DNA of 15,952 nucleotides, taken from Gammaproteobacteria bacterium. GTDB lineage: Bacteria > Pseudomonadota > Gammaproteobacteria > UBA6429 > Thiohalophilaceae. Below the pieces are notes generated by a model. That model worked only from the letters and a program-made list of their open reading frames with translations. It was not told the DNA's origin and ran no database searches. Where the stretch lies: positions 1 to 15,952 of the forward strand of contig JAOUOK010000004.1 of NCBI GenBank assembly GCA_029880425.1, given 5' to 3'. Both the position numbers and the translations under genes were made by a program. This document shows, piece after piece, positions 7,252-15,031 of this stretch; the first letter of the stretch is position 1, and every line of letters starts with the position of its first letter.

Positions 7252-7491
7252 ATGAAATCAGATCTTTCAACATCATTAACTGCTGCATTATCAGGCCTCC
7301 AGGTCGGGATAAATCGTGCCCGTGCAGCATCGGGTGAAGTGGCAAAACTCACGACAGAATCTGATACGGTGAAAGATACGGTGCGTCCCTTGCTTGCGAT
7401 GCAACAAGCTGAGCAGGAAGTGGCTGTTTCAACGAAAGTGATTAAAGCTGATGATGAAACATTGGGGCGGTTTGTTGACGAAACAGCATAA
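7252..7491 (+). CDS. Small protein resembling fused ends of flagellar rod/hook proteins (FlgC-like), function unknown
   Basis: 79 residues, no signal peptide, no cysteine. The ribosome site is GAGA at 7241-7244, 7 nt before the ATG. The N-terminal stretch (TSLTAALSGLQVGINRARAASGEVAKL, partly quoted: ALSGLQ at 12-17, N21) looks like the first helix of flagellar basal-body rod and hook proteins. The C-terminal stretch (MQQAEQEVAVSTKVIKADDE, 50-69) looks like the last helix of the FlgC/FlgE/FlgG family (typical pattern EAQRAYEANSKVI-x-T-A-D-E-M-L). The large middle domain of true rod proteins is absent. Such mini-proteins occur as orphan genes in proteobacteria. It may form a coiled coil; a flagellar role is not shown, and no flagellar gene is nearby. 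It lies 25 bp after the lipoprotein gene and ends 4 bp before the convergent queG stop. Confidence 0.6.
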   Translation: MKSDLSTSLTAALSGLQVGINRARAASGEVAKLTTESDTVKDTVRPLLAMQQAEQEVAVSTKVIKADDETLGRFVDETA

Positions 7492-7495
7492 AGCT

Positions 7496-8596
7496 TTAGC
7501 TTTTATGTTGTTGTAGTGCCCATTCAATATGCTCTTTGACTAATCCAGAGCAGTCATTCTCAGAACAGCCCTTAAGCCTGCTCTCTAAAGCTAAAATAAT
7601 TTTTTCACTGCTTTCAGCGTTTCCAAGTGCCACCGCGATATTCCTTAGCCAGCGCTCATGACCTATACGCCTTATCGCGGTACCCTCAGTTTTTGTGAGA
7701 AAGGTTGCCTCATCCCAGTTAAACAAGTCTAACAGGCTAACATCATCCAGATGGTGCCTTGGCATAAAGTCATTTTCTGAAGTATCCGTAGCAAAACGAT
7801 TCCATGGGCAGCAGAGCTGGCAGTCATCACAGCCGTAAATCCGGTTGCCCATCATCGGTCGCAATTTTTCTGGAATGGCACCTTTTAACTCGATGGTTAA
7901 ATATGAAATACAAAGTCGTGCATCAACCACGTAGGGCTTAGTAATGGCTTTAGTTGGACAAAGATCGATACAGGCCTGGCAGGTTCCACAGTGCTCTTCA
8001 GTTGGCTGATCAACCGGTAATGGCAAGTCCGTGTAAATCTCGCCGAGGAAAAACCATGAGCCTGCATCTTTATTTAGGACATTAGAATGTTTTCCAATCC
8101 AGCCCAGCCCAGCTTTTTCAGCCAGGGGTTTTTCCATCACGGGCGCGCTATCAACAAACACGCGGTAGCCAAACTTGCCAATGGTATCTTCAATTTTGTT
8201 TGAGAGTTTTTGTAAGCGTTTACGTAGTACCTTGTGATAATCACGCCCAAGGGCGTAGCGGGATATATAGGCTTTTTCAGGGGTGGCCAGCACTGCTTCA
8301 GCGCGAAGTATGTCTGGTGGCCAGTAATCCATACGCCCGGTAATAATTCGATGTGTGCCGGTGACCAGTTCAGCGGGGCGGGTGCGTTTAAGACCATGTG
8401 AGGCCATCCATTCCATGTCACCATGGCAACCTTGTTTTAACCAGCTGGCCAGGGTTTTTTCGGCCTGTTCAAGCGATGTATCGGTAATAGCAATTTGCTG
8501 AAAGCCCAGTTCTCGCCCCCAAACTTTGATTTGTCTCGCTAATTTGATAAGTTGTTCATTATCATATGAACTAGGTTGGTTCTGAAATTTACTCAT
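7496..8596 (-). CDS. queG: Epoxyqueuosine reductase QueG
   Basis: 366 residues from the ATG at 8594-8596 (E. coli QueG is 379). It catalyses the last step of queuosine synthesis, reducing epoxyqueuosine in tRNA, using cobalamin and two [4Fe-4S] clusters, in the cytoplasm. Visible marks: HRIITGRMDYWPP (82-94); VFVDSAPVMEKPLAEKAGLG (147-165), where D149 is the expected catalytic acid; AGLGWIGKH (162-170); first cluster C203-x2-C206-x2-C209-x3-C213-P; second cluster cysteines C256, C259, C262 and C263 in YGCDDCQLCCPWNRF; and a helical, HEAT-like C-terminus. The open frame extends far upstream to 9124, but that part is antisense to nnrD and has no QueG similarity. A second possible ATG at 8615-8617 would add seven residues. 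It is divergent from nnrD, as in E. coli. Confidence 0.96.
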   Translation of the reverse strand: MSKFQNQPSSYDNEQLIKLARQIKVWGRELGFQQIAITDTSLEQAEKTLASWLKQGCHGDMEWMASHGLKRTRPAELVTGTHRIITGRMDYWPPDILRAEAVLATPEKAYISRYALGRDYHKVLRKRLQKLSNKIEDTIGKFGYRVFVDSAPVMEKPLAEKAGLGWIGKHSNVLNKDAGSWFFLGEIYTDLPLPVDQPTEEHCGTCQACIDLCPTKAITKPYVVDARLCISYLTIELKGAIPEKLRPMMGNRIYGCDDCQLCCPWNRFATDTSENDFMPRHHLDDVSLLDLFNWDEATFLTKTEGTAIRRIGHERWLRNIAVALGNAESSEKIILALESRLKGCSENDCSGLVKEHIEWALQQHKS

Positions 8597-8603
8597 ACAG
8601 GCT

Positions 8604-10091
8604 ATGATAACGCGCATGACCAAACTACCAAACAATTTATACACTGCTGAGCAAACGCGTGAACTTGATCGTATCACGATCGAAGAGTTCGAAGTCTCCG
8701 GAACAGTATTAATGGAGCGAGCGGGTACGGCTGCATTTGATACCTTAAAAGAACATTGGCCTGATGCTAAATCAATCTGCATTGTTTGTGGTACGGGTAA
8801 TAATGGTGGAGATGGTTTTGTTGTTGCCCGCCTGGCCCATGAGCAAGGTCTCAACGTTGAAGTACTGGTTGTTGATGACATGCAAAAAATTAAGGGTGAT
8901 GCACTGGCTGCCAAGCAACGTCTGGAAGGTGGCGGTGTTACGCCAAAATTATATGGTAATGGGAAATTACCTTTAGCCGACCTGGTGGTTGATGCTGTCT
9001 TTGGAACAGGACTTAACGGTGCTGTCACGGGTGATGCAAAGTATGCAATCACCGCGATTAACCAGCATGGTACACCAGTATTAGCGCTGGATATCCCGTC
9101 TGGTTTATTAGCGGATACTGGCAATGTTGAGGGTGATGTCGTTCATGCAGATGTCACAATTTCATTTATTGGGCTAAACCAGGGATTGTTAACGGCTAAA
9201 GGCCCGGATTGTTGTGGAGAACTTGTTTTTACTGATCTACAAATTCCAGCCGCGGCAAAAGCCAAAGTACCAACCTCTATCAAGCGGTTAAATATTTCTG
9301 AACCTGTTTTTAAAAAACGCGATAAAGACTCGCATAAAGGGCTTTTTGGTCACGTTCTTGTTATCGGTGGGGATGTTGGTATGAGTGGGGCTGCCCGACT
9401 AGCCTGTGAAGCCGCGTTACGCAGTGGAACCGGGCTGGTGAGCTTAGCAACACGCTACGCGCATGCCTCAATAATAAATAGTTCGCGTCCTGAGATTATG
9501 AGCTACCCGGCAGAACGTGAAAATGAAATTGAATTTTTACTAGAAAAAGCTGACGTCTTGGCTGTTGGGCCTGGCCTTGGTAAAAGTGAGTGGTCGGCAA
9601 CCTTGCTTGCCGCAGCATTAAATAGCACAAAACCCTTAATCATTGATGCTGACGGACTAAACCTGTTGGCAATAGAGCCATACCAACGTGAAAACTGGAT
9701 ATTAACCCCACACCCGGGTGAAGCAGCGCGATTACTCGATGTTTCTATTAAAGATATCCAGGAAAATCGATTCAGTGCCATAAAACAGTTGGCTGAAAAA
9801 TTTGGTGGCACGGTGGTTTTAAAAGGCAATGGCAGTTTAATTTATTCGGAAGGGATGACTTATCTTTGTGATGAAGGTAACCCGGGTATGGCTACAGGCG
9901 GTATGGGTGATGTTTTAACCGGCATTATCGCGAGCCTGGTTGCACAGGGCTTCTCCATGGGTGAAGCTGCAAAAGTTGGTGTGCACTTACATGCTGCTGC
10001 GGGAGATGCCGCGGCCAAAGGTGCCGGCGAGAGGGGATTGCTGGCCAGTGACTTGATGCCCACTATCCGTCGCCTGGTTAATCAAAGTTAA
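8604..10091 (+). CDS. nnrD: Bifunctional NAD(P)H-hydrate repair enzyme NnrD (epimerase plus ADP-dependent dehydratase)
   Basis: 495 residues (E. coli YjeF is 515). It repairs hydrated NADH/NADPH: the N-terminal half (YjeF_N) interconverts R- and S-NAD(P)HX and the C-terminal half dehydrates S-NAD(P)HX with ADP. N-terminal motifs: CGTGNNGGDGFVVAR (62-76), VVDAVFGTGLNG (128-139) and LDIPSG (162-167). C-terminal ribokinase-like motifs: GHVLVIGG (249-256), GPGLGK (322-327), DADG (348-351), TPHPGE (368-373), KGNGS (407-411) and GNPGMATGGMGDVLTG (425-440) with D436 as the expected catalytic aspartate. Both halves look intact. The start is uncertain: ATG 8604 or ATG 8616 (MTKLPNN), neither with a good ribosome site. 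The 5' end lies only 7 bp from the queG ATG. It is followed after 13 bp by tsaE. Confidence 0.96.
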   Translation: MITRMTKLPNNLYTAEQTRELDRITIEEFEVSGTVLMERAGTAAFDTLKEHWPDAKSICIVCGTGNNGGDGFVVARLAHEQGLNVEVLVVDDMQKIKGDALAAKQRLEGGGVTPKLYGNGKLPLADLVVDAVFGTGLNGAVTGDAKYAITAINQHGTPVLALDIPSGLLADTGNVEGDVVHADVTISFIGLNQGLLTAKGPDCCGELVFTDLQIPAAAKAKVPTSIKRLNISEPVFKKRDKDSHKGLFGHVLVIGGDVGMSGAARLACEAALRSGTGLVSLATRYAHASIINSSRPEIMSYPAERENEIEFLLEKADVLAVGPGLGKSEWSATLLAAALNSTKPLIIDADGLNLLAIEPYQRENWILTPHPGEAARLLDVSIKDIQENRFSAIKQLAEKFGGTVVLKGNGSLIYSEGMTYLCDEGNPGMATGGMGDVLTGIIASLVAQGFSMGEAAKVGVHLHAAAGDAAAKGAGERGLLASDLMPTIRRLVNQS

Positions 10092-10104
10092 GTTTCCTCT
10101 ACTG

Positions 10105-10584
10105 ATGTCAATATTTCTCGCCGATGAACATGCTACCGTAGCATTAGGCCAAAGCCTGGCAAAACTTTGCCCTCCTGGTATTAATATCTATTTATATGGT
10201 GATCTCGGAGCAGGCAAAACCACCCTGGTGCGTGGCATGATTCAGTCATTTTTACCTGGAACGAAAGTTAAAAGCCCAACTTATACCCTGGTTGAAGGTT
10301 ATGACCTCACCGAATCTGTAAATAATCCCAATGATATCAATCACATCTATCATTTTGACCTTTATCGACTTGCTGATCCAGAAGAACTCGAGTATCTCGG
10401 AGGGCGTGATTATTTTTCGGCTAATGCCGTCTGCCTGGTGGAATGGCCGCAACGGGGAGAAGGTTGGTTAGCTGAACCGGATCTTGAAATAATGCTTAAA
10501 TATCAACCTGATGGCAGAACTGTAGAGGTGATTTCGCATACAAATAAAGGGGCGTTGATTGCCCAGAAATTACCGGGTTCGTAG
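10105..10584 (+). CDS. tsaE: tRNA N6-threonylcarbamoyladenosine (t6A) biosynthesis ATPase TsaE
   Basis: 159 residues (E. coli TsaE is 153). A small P-loop ATPase that works with TsaB and TsaD to place the threonylcarbamoyl group on A37 of ANN-decoding tRNAs; it drives turnover of the TsaBD complex in the cytoplasm. Visible: Walker A GDLGAGKTT (32-40), SPTYTLVEGY (57-66), HFDLYR (83-88) and CLVEWPQRG (110-118), all typical of the family. An insertion of about ten polar residues (DLTESVNNPNDINH, 67-80) lies between the SPTY segment and the HFDLYR strand, where many relatives have a short turn. The gene starts 13 bp after nnrD, so the two are probably one transcript, as in E. coli. Overlapping hairpins begin 17 bp after its stop. 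Confidence 0.95.
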   Translation: MSIFLADEHATVALGQSLAKLCPPGINIYLYGDLGAGKTTLVRGMIQSFLPGTKVKSPTYTLVEGYDLTESVNNPNDINHIYHFDLYRLADPEELEYLGGRDYFSANAVCLVEWPQRGEGWLAEPDLEIMLKYQPDGRTVEVISHTNKGALIAQKLPGS

Positions 10585-10601
10585 ATACAAGTATGTAATA
10601 T

Positions 10602-10632
10602 TCTCGAATTTTTCGAGATAGATCGTCTATCT
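10602..10632 (+). repeat. Two overlapping perfect hairpins between tsaE and amiB
   Basis: The first stem is TCTCGAA (10602-10608) with TTCGAGA (10612-10618) around a TTT loop. The second is AGATAGA (10616-10622) with TCTATCT (10626-10632) around a TCG loop. They share three bases (10616-10618), so in RNA only one can form fully. Neither is followed by a clean T run (only ATTT), so a simple intrinsic terminator is not certain. Confidence 0.6.
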
Positions 10633-10656
10633 ATTTAAAATATATAAGAAAAATAC

Positions 10657-10685
10657 TTGATTATGCTGTAATTTTTATCCATTAT
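10657..10685 (+). promoter_or_regulatory. Possible promoter for amiB
   Basis: TTGATT (10657-10662) and CATTAT (10680-10685) with a 17-bp spacer lie about 30 bp before the likely GTG start. Each hexamer matches four consensus positions. This is weak, in AT-rich DNA. Confidence 0.25.
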
Positions 10686-10701
10686 TAAACTATGCGTGGG
10701 T

Positions 10702-10709
10702 AAAAGGGG
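10702..10709 (+). promoter_or_regulatory. Ribosome-binding site selecting the amiB GTG at 10717
   Basis: AAAAGGGG ends 7 nt before GTG 10717-10719. The upstream in-frame GTG at 10696 has no such site, and an ATG at 10692 in another frame stops after three codons. Confidence 0.55.
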
Positions 10710-10716
10710 TATCCAA

Positions 10717-12045
10717 GTGTCTATTTCTACATCGATAAAGCAGTCTCGATTTTTAAAAAATTTAGCGCTGGTGATTGGTCTGGCAGTCATGATATTGCCA
10801 ACCATAATCAATGCCGCGGAAGTGCGCGGTTTACGAATGTGGCCGGCACCGGATAATACTCGCCTGGTTTTTGATCTCAACGCCCCGGTTGAGCACCGTT
10901 TATTTTCCTTACGTAATCCTGACCGAATTGTTATTGATCTCAATAATGCACGTGTCAGCGGCACTCTGCCATCAACCGCTTATAACGAAATACGCTTAAA
11001 AGGTATTCGCTACGCCAAGCGTGGTGATAATGGTTTGCGCGTGGTTTTAGATTTAAAGACGGCGGTAAATCCTAAAAGTTTCGTATTAAAACCTCATGGT
11101 AATTTTGGTAATCGCCTGGTGGTCGATTTATTTGATGTCGAGCAAGGCAAAAAAGCCCCGATTAAAAAAGCCAGTTACAACTCGATCAGAAATGCGCGGG
11201 ATTTAATTATCGCGATTGATGCGGGGCATGGAGGGGAAGATCCGGGGGCCATTGGTCCGCGTGGCACAAGAGAAAAAGATGTCGTATTGCAAATAGCTAA
11301 AGAACTGGAAACGCTGATTAAGCGGGAACGCGGCATGAAGCCATTAATGATTCGTACCGGCGACTATTATCTTGGTTTAAAAGAGAGGGTAAAAAAAGCA
11401 CAAATTGCCCAGGCCGATCTTTTTATTTCTATCCATGCCGATGCATTTAAAAATGGTAATGCCCGGGGAACCTCTGTTTTTATTTTATCTGAGCGTGGTG
11501 CCAGTTCGAGTTTAGCCAGCTTCCTTGCTGACAGTGAAAATAGTGCGGATTTAAATGGTGGTGTTAGTAGTACCAATGATGACTTGCTAAACATGGTGCT
11601 GGCGGACATGGTTAAAAATTCAACGCTTGAAGACAGTCACCAGATTGCCAGTAAAGTATTAGCAGATTTAAAAGACGTTAACCATCTACATAAAGACACT
11701 GTAGAACAAGCAGGTTTCCGTGTATTGAAAGCCGGGCGTCCGGCTATCCTTGTTGAAACTGCCTTTATTTCAAATCGAAAAGAAGAGCAGAAGTTACGAT
11801 CGAAAAAACACCAGCGTGCCCTGGCCCGTGCCATATTTAAAGGCACACGCGCTTATTTCCGTACTCATCCAGTTCCCGGTACCTTGTTAGCGGTTCGTGA
11901 TCGTAAGCATCGAATTGAGCGTGGTGAAACTTTAAGTGGTATTGCGAAACGTTACGAGGTAAGCATGGCAACTATTCGTGATGCGAATGACATCAAAAGT
12001 GACAAGATTCGCGTGGGTGGAGTACTGCGCATTCCTGTAATCTAA
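10717..12045 (+). CDS. amiB: N-acetylmuramoyl-L-alanine amidase AmiB (AMIN, Amidase_3, LysM)
   Basis: 442 residues from GTG 10717 (449 from GTG 10696). It cleaves the amide between N-acetylmuramic acid and L-alanine during septal peptidoglycan splitting. Signal peptide about 1-33 (NLALVIGLAVMILPTIINA), so it is periplasmic. An AMIN domain for targeting to the wall or septum spans about 36-138. The Amidase_3 domain runs from about 163 to 383 with zinc ligands H171 (DAGHGG), E186 and H240 (SIHAD), and catalytic E347 (VETAFISN). A C-terminal LysM repeat (about 398-441, GETLSGIAKRYEVS) binds peptidoglycan. The insert around 265-335 fits the autoinhibitory helix region that EnvC/NlpD-type activators displace in AmiA/B/C enzymes (inferred). 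Domain layout and position between tsaE and mutL both match E. coli amiB. Confidence 0.95.
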   Translation: MSISTSIKQSRFLKNLALVIGLAVMILPTIINAAEVRGLRMWPAPDNTRLVFDLNAPVEHRLFSLRNPDRIVIDLNNARVSGTLPSTAYNEIRLKGIRYAKRGDNGLRVVLDLKTAVNPKSFVLKPHGNFGNRLVVDLFDVEQGKKAPIKKASYNSIRNARDLIIAIDAGHGGEDPGAIGPRGTREKDVVLQIAKELETLIKRERGMKPLMIRTGDYYLGLKERVKKAQIAQADLFISIHADAFKNGNARGTSVFILSERGASSSLASFLADSENSADLNGGVSSTNDDLLNMVLADMVKNSTLEDSHQIASKVLADLKDVNHLHKDTVEQAGFRVLKAGRPAILVETAFISNRKEEQKLRSKKHQRALARAIFKGTRAYFRTHPVPGTLLAVRDRKHRIERGETLSGIAKRYEVSMATIRDANDIKSDKIRVGGVLRIPVI

Positions 12046-12070
12046 ACTGAGATAAAATCACAATATAATT

Positions 12071-12151
12071 TAACCCACGAGGACACGGAGTAACACGGAG
12101 GTTTTATTTATAAAGCTTTTTCCCTGTGGTTTTCCATGTTCTCTGTGGTTA
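12071..12151. repeat. Imperfect inverted repeat with CACGGAG-type subrepeats (dispersed intergenic repeat candidate)
   Basis: The left arm has three CACGAGG/CACGGAG-like units starting at 12076, 12084 and 12094. The right arm (12122-12150), read on the other strand, gives CCACAGAG-, CATGGA- and CCACAGGG-like units. The centre is the palindrome AAAGCTTT (12112-12119). Arms of this style (CCACGAAGGACACGAAG... mirrored) are, from memory, common as scattered intergenic elements in environmental bacteria. The arms have diverged, so a folded RNA would be imperfect. It makes up about half of the 175-bp amiB-mutL gap. Confidence 0.6.
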
Positions 12152-12220
12152 GAGTAAATTTAAGATTTAGTTTGTATTAAAAGACTCAACCTCTTATTCA
12201 ACATAATGTAAGCTTGCACT

Positions 12221-13939
12221 ATGCAGGCAAATTTAAAACCCCGACAATCTATTCATCAACTTTCTACACAACTGGCCAATCAAATTGCTGCCGGTGAGGT
12301 GGTTGAGCGCCCGGCATCCGTAGTAAAAGAATTACTGGAAAATTGCCTGGATGCAGGGGCTACGCAAATTGAGATCGATATCCAGGCTGGTGGCACTCAG
12401 CAGATACGTATTCGTGATAACGGCCATGGTATTCCACACGATGAACTCACGCTGGCATTGAGCCCCCATTCAACCAGTAAAATCAGTTCCTTAGATGATC
12501 TCATTCATATTGCCAGTATGGGCTTTCGTGGTGAGGCTTTGGCCAGCATTGCTTCTGTGAGTGAACTTATGCTGACATCAAATGATGATGATACGGCGTG
12601 GAGTATAAAATCTAAAGGCGGGCAGATTAATTTAACACCAGCATCACATCCGCGTGGTACCACGGTAGAAGTGAATAACCTTTTTTATAATACGCCTGCG
12701 CGGCGTAAATTTTTAAAAGCAGAGCGGACTGAATACCGTCATATCGAGGACGTGGTAAAACGGATTGCTTTATCACGCTTTGACGTGGCATTTACTTTCA
12801 GGCATAACCAACGTCAGGTGTTTACTTTACCGCTGGCGATGTCTGCTGAGAATAAGCTGCAACGTTTAACACGTTTAATTAATAAAGATTTTATTCATGC
12901 GGCAGTTCAACTTGGTTTTGAAAATGCCGGTTTAAAACTTTTCGGCTGGTTAGCCAACAGTGACTACTCACGCAGCCAGTCTGACATGCAGTACTTTTTT
13001 GTTAATGGGCGCATGATTAAAGATAAAGTCATTACCCATGCTGTTCGCCAGGCGTTCCAGGATACGTTATACCCTGGACGTTTTCCTGTTTACGTTTTAC
13101 ATCTTGAAATGGATCCCGAGCTGGTTGATGTTAATGTTCATCCAACAAAGCATGAAGTTCGTTTTCGCCAGGGACGACTGGTGCATGACTTTTTGTTTTA
13201 TAGTTTACGCCAGGCATTAACACAATATAATGAGGGAACAGTAAAAAGAAGAGATGAACAACATGACACGGGATTTAAACCAGCTGGATTTAATTCATCA
13301 GGCTTTTCATCTTCTTCGCATTATGGAAGTGTAGCTGAATCGGCTACTGCATATGCGCCTTATAAAGCGGTTGACTATACATTTGACCAGGAAAATTTTA
13401 ATAAACCTCTTGGACAAGCCTTAACAAAACTTGAGAATAACTATTTGCTTGCGCAGAACCAGCATGGGTTATTAGTTTTACAGTTGCCACAGCTAAGAAA
13501 GTTTTTACTGCAACAACAAATTAAAAATGCAATATCCGAACAGGGTAAGTTAATTTCTAAACCGGTACTGATTCCTTTTACTTACCGTTTACCTGTTAAT
13601 GCACAATCATGGCTGGATAAAAGTGAAAGTGAATTAAAACAGCTTGGGTTTGAATTTGCGGCACTGGGTGAACATGAACTTATGGTACGACAGGTGCCAT
13701 CGATGCTGAACGTTCAGGATATTAAAAAAAGTGTTAAGCAATACATTAACCTTGCTTTAAATAATGAGCCAGGCTTTCAGGATGCTTTGATTGAAGTAAT
13801 TGTAAATGATGAGTTTAGCCATCAACCTAAAGACTGGAATACATTATTAAGAGAGCTTGAAGATCAGGGACTGGAACAAATAAAAAATTATTATCACCAG
13901 GTTTCTGATAATGATTTATCACGTTGGTTTAAATCATAA
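12221..13939 (+). CDS. mutL: DNA mismatch repair protein MutL
   Basis: 572 residues (E. coli MutL is 615). It couples mismatch recognition by MutS to strand incision and excision. N-terminal GHKL ATPase: [20 protein letters not shown] with E37 (E. coli E29), N41, DNGHGI (66-71), TSKI (85-88) and GFRGEAL (101-107). The transducer domain contains [10 protein letters not shown] (157-166) and [14 protein letters not shown] (302-315). A Ser/Gly/Ala-rich linker covers about 335-385, and the C-terminal dimerisation domain runs from about 392. The endonuclease motif DQHA-x2-E-x4-E is absent: the corresponding stretch reads [14 protein letters not shown]. This points to a MutH-dependent, methyl-directed type of repair. 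The ATG at 12221 has no clear ribosome site. The stop overlaps the miaA ATG by one base. Confidence 0.96.
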   Translation: MQANLKPRQSIHQLSTQLANQIAAGEVVERPASVVKELLENCLDAGATQIEIDIQAGGTQQIRIRDNGHGIPHDELTLALSPHSTSKISSLDDLIHIASMGFRGEALASIASVSELMLTSNDDDTAWSIKSKGGQINLTPASHPRGTTVEVNNLFYNTPARRKFLKAERTEYRHIEDVVKRIALSRFDVAFTFRHNQRQVFTLPLAMSAENKLQRLTRLINKDFIHAAVQLGFENAGLKLFGWLANSDYSRSQSDMQYFFVNGRMIKDKVITHAVRQAFQDTLYPGRFPVYVLHLEMDPELVDVNVHPTKHEVRFRQGRLVHDFLFYSLRQALTQYNEGTVKRRDEQHDTGFKPAGFNSSGFSSSSHYGSVAESATAYAPYKAVDYTFDQENFNKPLGQALTKLENNYLLAQNQHGLLVLQLPQLRKFLLQQQIKNAISEQGKLISKPVLIPFTYRLPVNAQSWLDKSESELKQLGFEFAALGEHELMVRQVPSMLNVQDIKKSVKQYINLALNNEPGFQDALIEVIVNDEFSHQPKDWNTLLRELEDQGLEQIKNYYHQVSDNDLSRWFKS

Positions 13940-14889
13940 TGTCTTCACCTTTAGCAAAAGCGGTTTGCATCATGGGGCCAACAGCCTCAGGAAAAACTGA
14001 TCTCGCCATTTTTTTAACGGAACATTTTCCGTTTGAGATTATTAGTGTGGATTCGGCCATGGTCTACCGAGGACTGGATATTGGTTCAGCCAAGCCCAGT
14101 GCTGAAGAGTTAGCTAAAGCCCCGCACCGTTTAATAGACGTGGTGGATCCATTGCAAGTTTATTCCGCGGCGCAATTCAGACACGATGCCCTGATAGAAA
14201 TGGAAACTATTGTTAAAGCAGGCCGTATCCCCTTGTTAGTAGGCGGTACGATGTTGTATTTTCGTGCCTTGTTGCAGGGACTCTCAGAATTACCTGCTGC
14301 CGATGATGCTACCCGGCAAAAACTTGAACATGAAGCTGAAGAATTGGGCTGGGAAAGAATGCATCAACGATTATCTGAGGTGGATCCAGAAGCCGCTGCC
14401 CGCATTCATCCCAATGATCCTCAACGTATTCAACGTGCCCTGGAAGTTTTCGAAGTGACGGGCACGGCGATGAGCCAGCTACAAAAGGAACAAAAGGCAG
14501 TACCCATTCCATACCAGGTGCTAAAAATCGCTTTGTTACCGTCGGATAGGGCTGTCTTACATCAACGTATCGAACAACGTTTTGAGCAGATGTTACAACA
14601 GGGATTAATCGAGGAAGTGAAAGCATTACTCGAAAGAGGTGATTTACATGAGGATTTGCCGGCTATCCGCGCGGTGGGATATCGCCAGGTTTGGGACTAT
14701 CTTCATGGCAGAATAGACTATAATGAAATGAAGGAAAGAGGTGTAATTGCCACACGCCAGCTGGCGAAAAGACAATTTACCTGGTTGAGATCGGAAAAAG
14801 ACTTAATTACCTATGATTCGAGTCAGCTTTCGATGCAACAAATTCAGGAATATGTCTTGAAAACTGTCAAAGTGTACCTATCTAGTTAA
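13939..14889 (+). CDS. miaA: tRNA dimethylallyltransferase MiaA
   Basis: 316 residues (E. coli MiaA is 316). It transfers a dimethylallyl group from DMAPP to N6 of A37 in tRNAs that read UNN codons, the first step towards ms2i6A. Motifs: P-loop GPTASGKT (13-20), [16 protein letters not shown] (38-53), [10 protein letters not shown] (62-71), [15 protein letters not shown] (101-115), [12 protein letters not shown] (159-170), [12 protein letters not shown] (244-255) and [14 protein letters not shown] (271-284). All substrate-binding regions look normal. Its ATG shares one base with the mutL TAA (TAATG), so it is translationally coupled to mutL. In E. coli, promoters inside miaA feed hfq; I did not try to place equivalents here beyond the -10 noted upstream of hfq. 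Confidence 0.97.
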   Translation: MSSPLAKAVCIMGPTASGKTDLAIFLTEHFPFEIISVDSAMVYRGLDIGSAKPSAEELAKAPHRLIDVVDPLQVYSAAQFRHDALIEMETIVKAGRIPLLVGGTMLYFRALLQGLSELPAADDATRQKLEHEAEELGWERMHQRLSEVDPEAAARIHPNDPQRIQRALEVFEVTGTAMSQLQKEQKAVPIPYQVLKIALLPSDRAVLHQRIEQRFEQMLQQGLIEEVKALLERGDLHEDLPAIRAVGYRQVWDYLHGRIDYNEMKERGVIATRQLAKRQFTWLRSEKDLITYDSSQLSMQQIQEYVLKTVKVYLSS

Positions 14890-14999
14890 GTATCAGGTTA
14901 GCAGGCAGTTTTTGTTAGCGGTCGTTTGACGTCTTTTTGGTCAGCGATGTTGCGGTGTGTGTTGAGTTGGTGGTGAAAAATGCTTCATTTATCACTATC

Positions 15000-15005
15000 T
15001 ATAAT
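15000..15005 (+). promoter_or_regulatory. Possible -10 element of an hfq promoter
   Basis: A perfect TATAAT lies 26 nt before the hfq ATG. The position 17-18 bp upstream reads AAAATG/AAAAAT, not a -35, so activity would need an activator or another feature. Confidence 0.35.
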
Positions 15006-15018
15006 AACAACAAATATT

Positions 15019-15023
15019 GGAGA
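15019..15023 (+). promoter_or_regulatory. Ribosome-binding site of hfq
   Basis: GGAGA 8 nt before ATG 15032 fixes the start. It also rules out a longer reading from the TTG at 15017, because that would place the site inside the coding sequence. Confidence 0.8.
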
Positions 15024-15031
15024 TAATAATT

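Noticed and set aside
7489..7506. AAAGCT-TT-AGCTTT as a terminator between the FlgC-like gene and queG
   Set aside because: The loop would be only two bases and the stem is mostly A-T; not convincing as a hairpin.
8597..9124. N-terminal extension of the queG reading frame by 176 codons
   Set aside because: It is antisense to nnrD, low in complexity (S/P/A/T-rich), and lacks QueG similarity; the family N-terminus begins at the ATG at 8594-8596.
9503..9829. 108-codon minus-strand open frame
   Set aside because: Antisense to the NnrD dehydratase domain, with no recognisable domain or ribosome site.
12178..12207. Promoter for mutL using CATAAT at 12202-12207
   Set aside because: No -35-like hexamer at the right distance, and the start point would fall within a few bases of the ATG.
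15017..15031. Five-residue upstream extension of hfq from a TTG
   Set aside because: The TTG overlaps the ribosome site of the true ATG, and Hfq proteins begin at the equivalent of [11 protein letters not shown].
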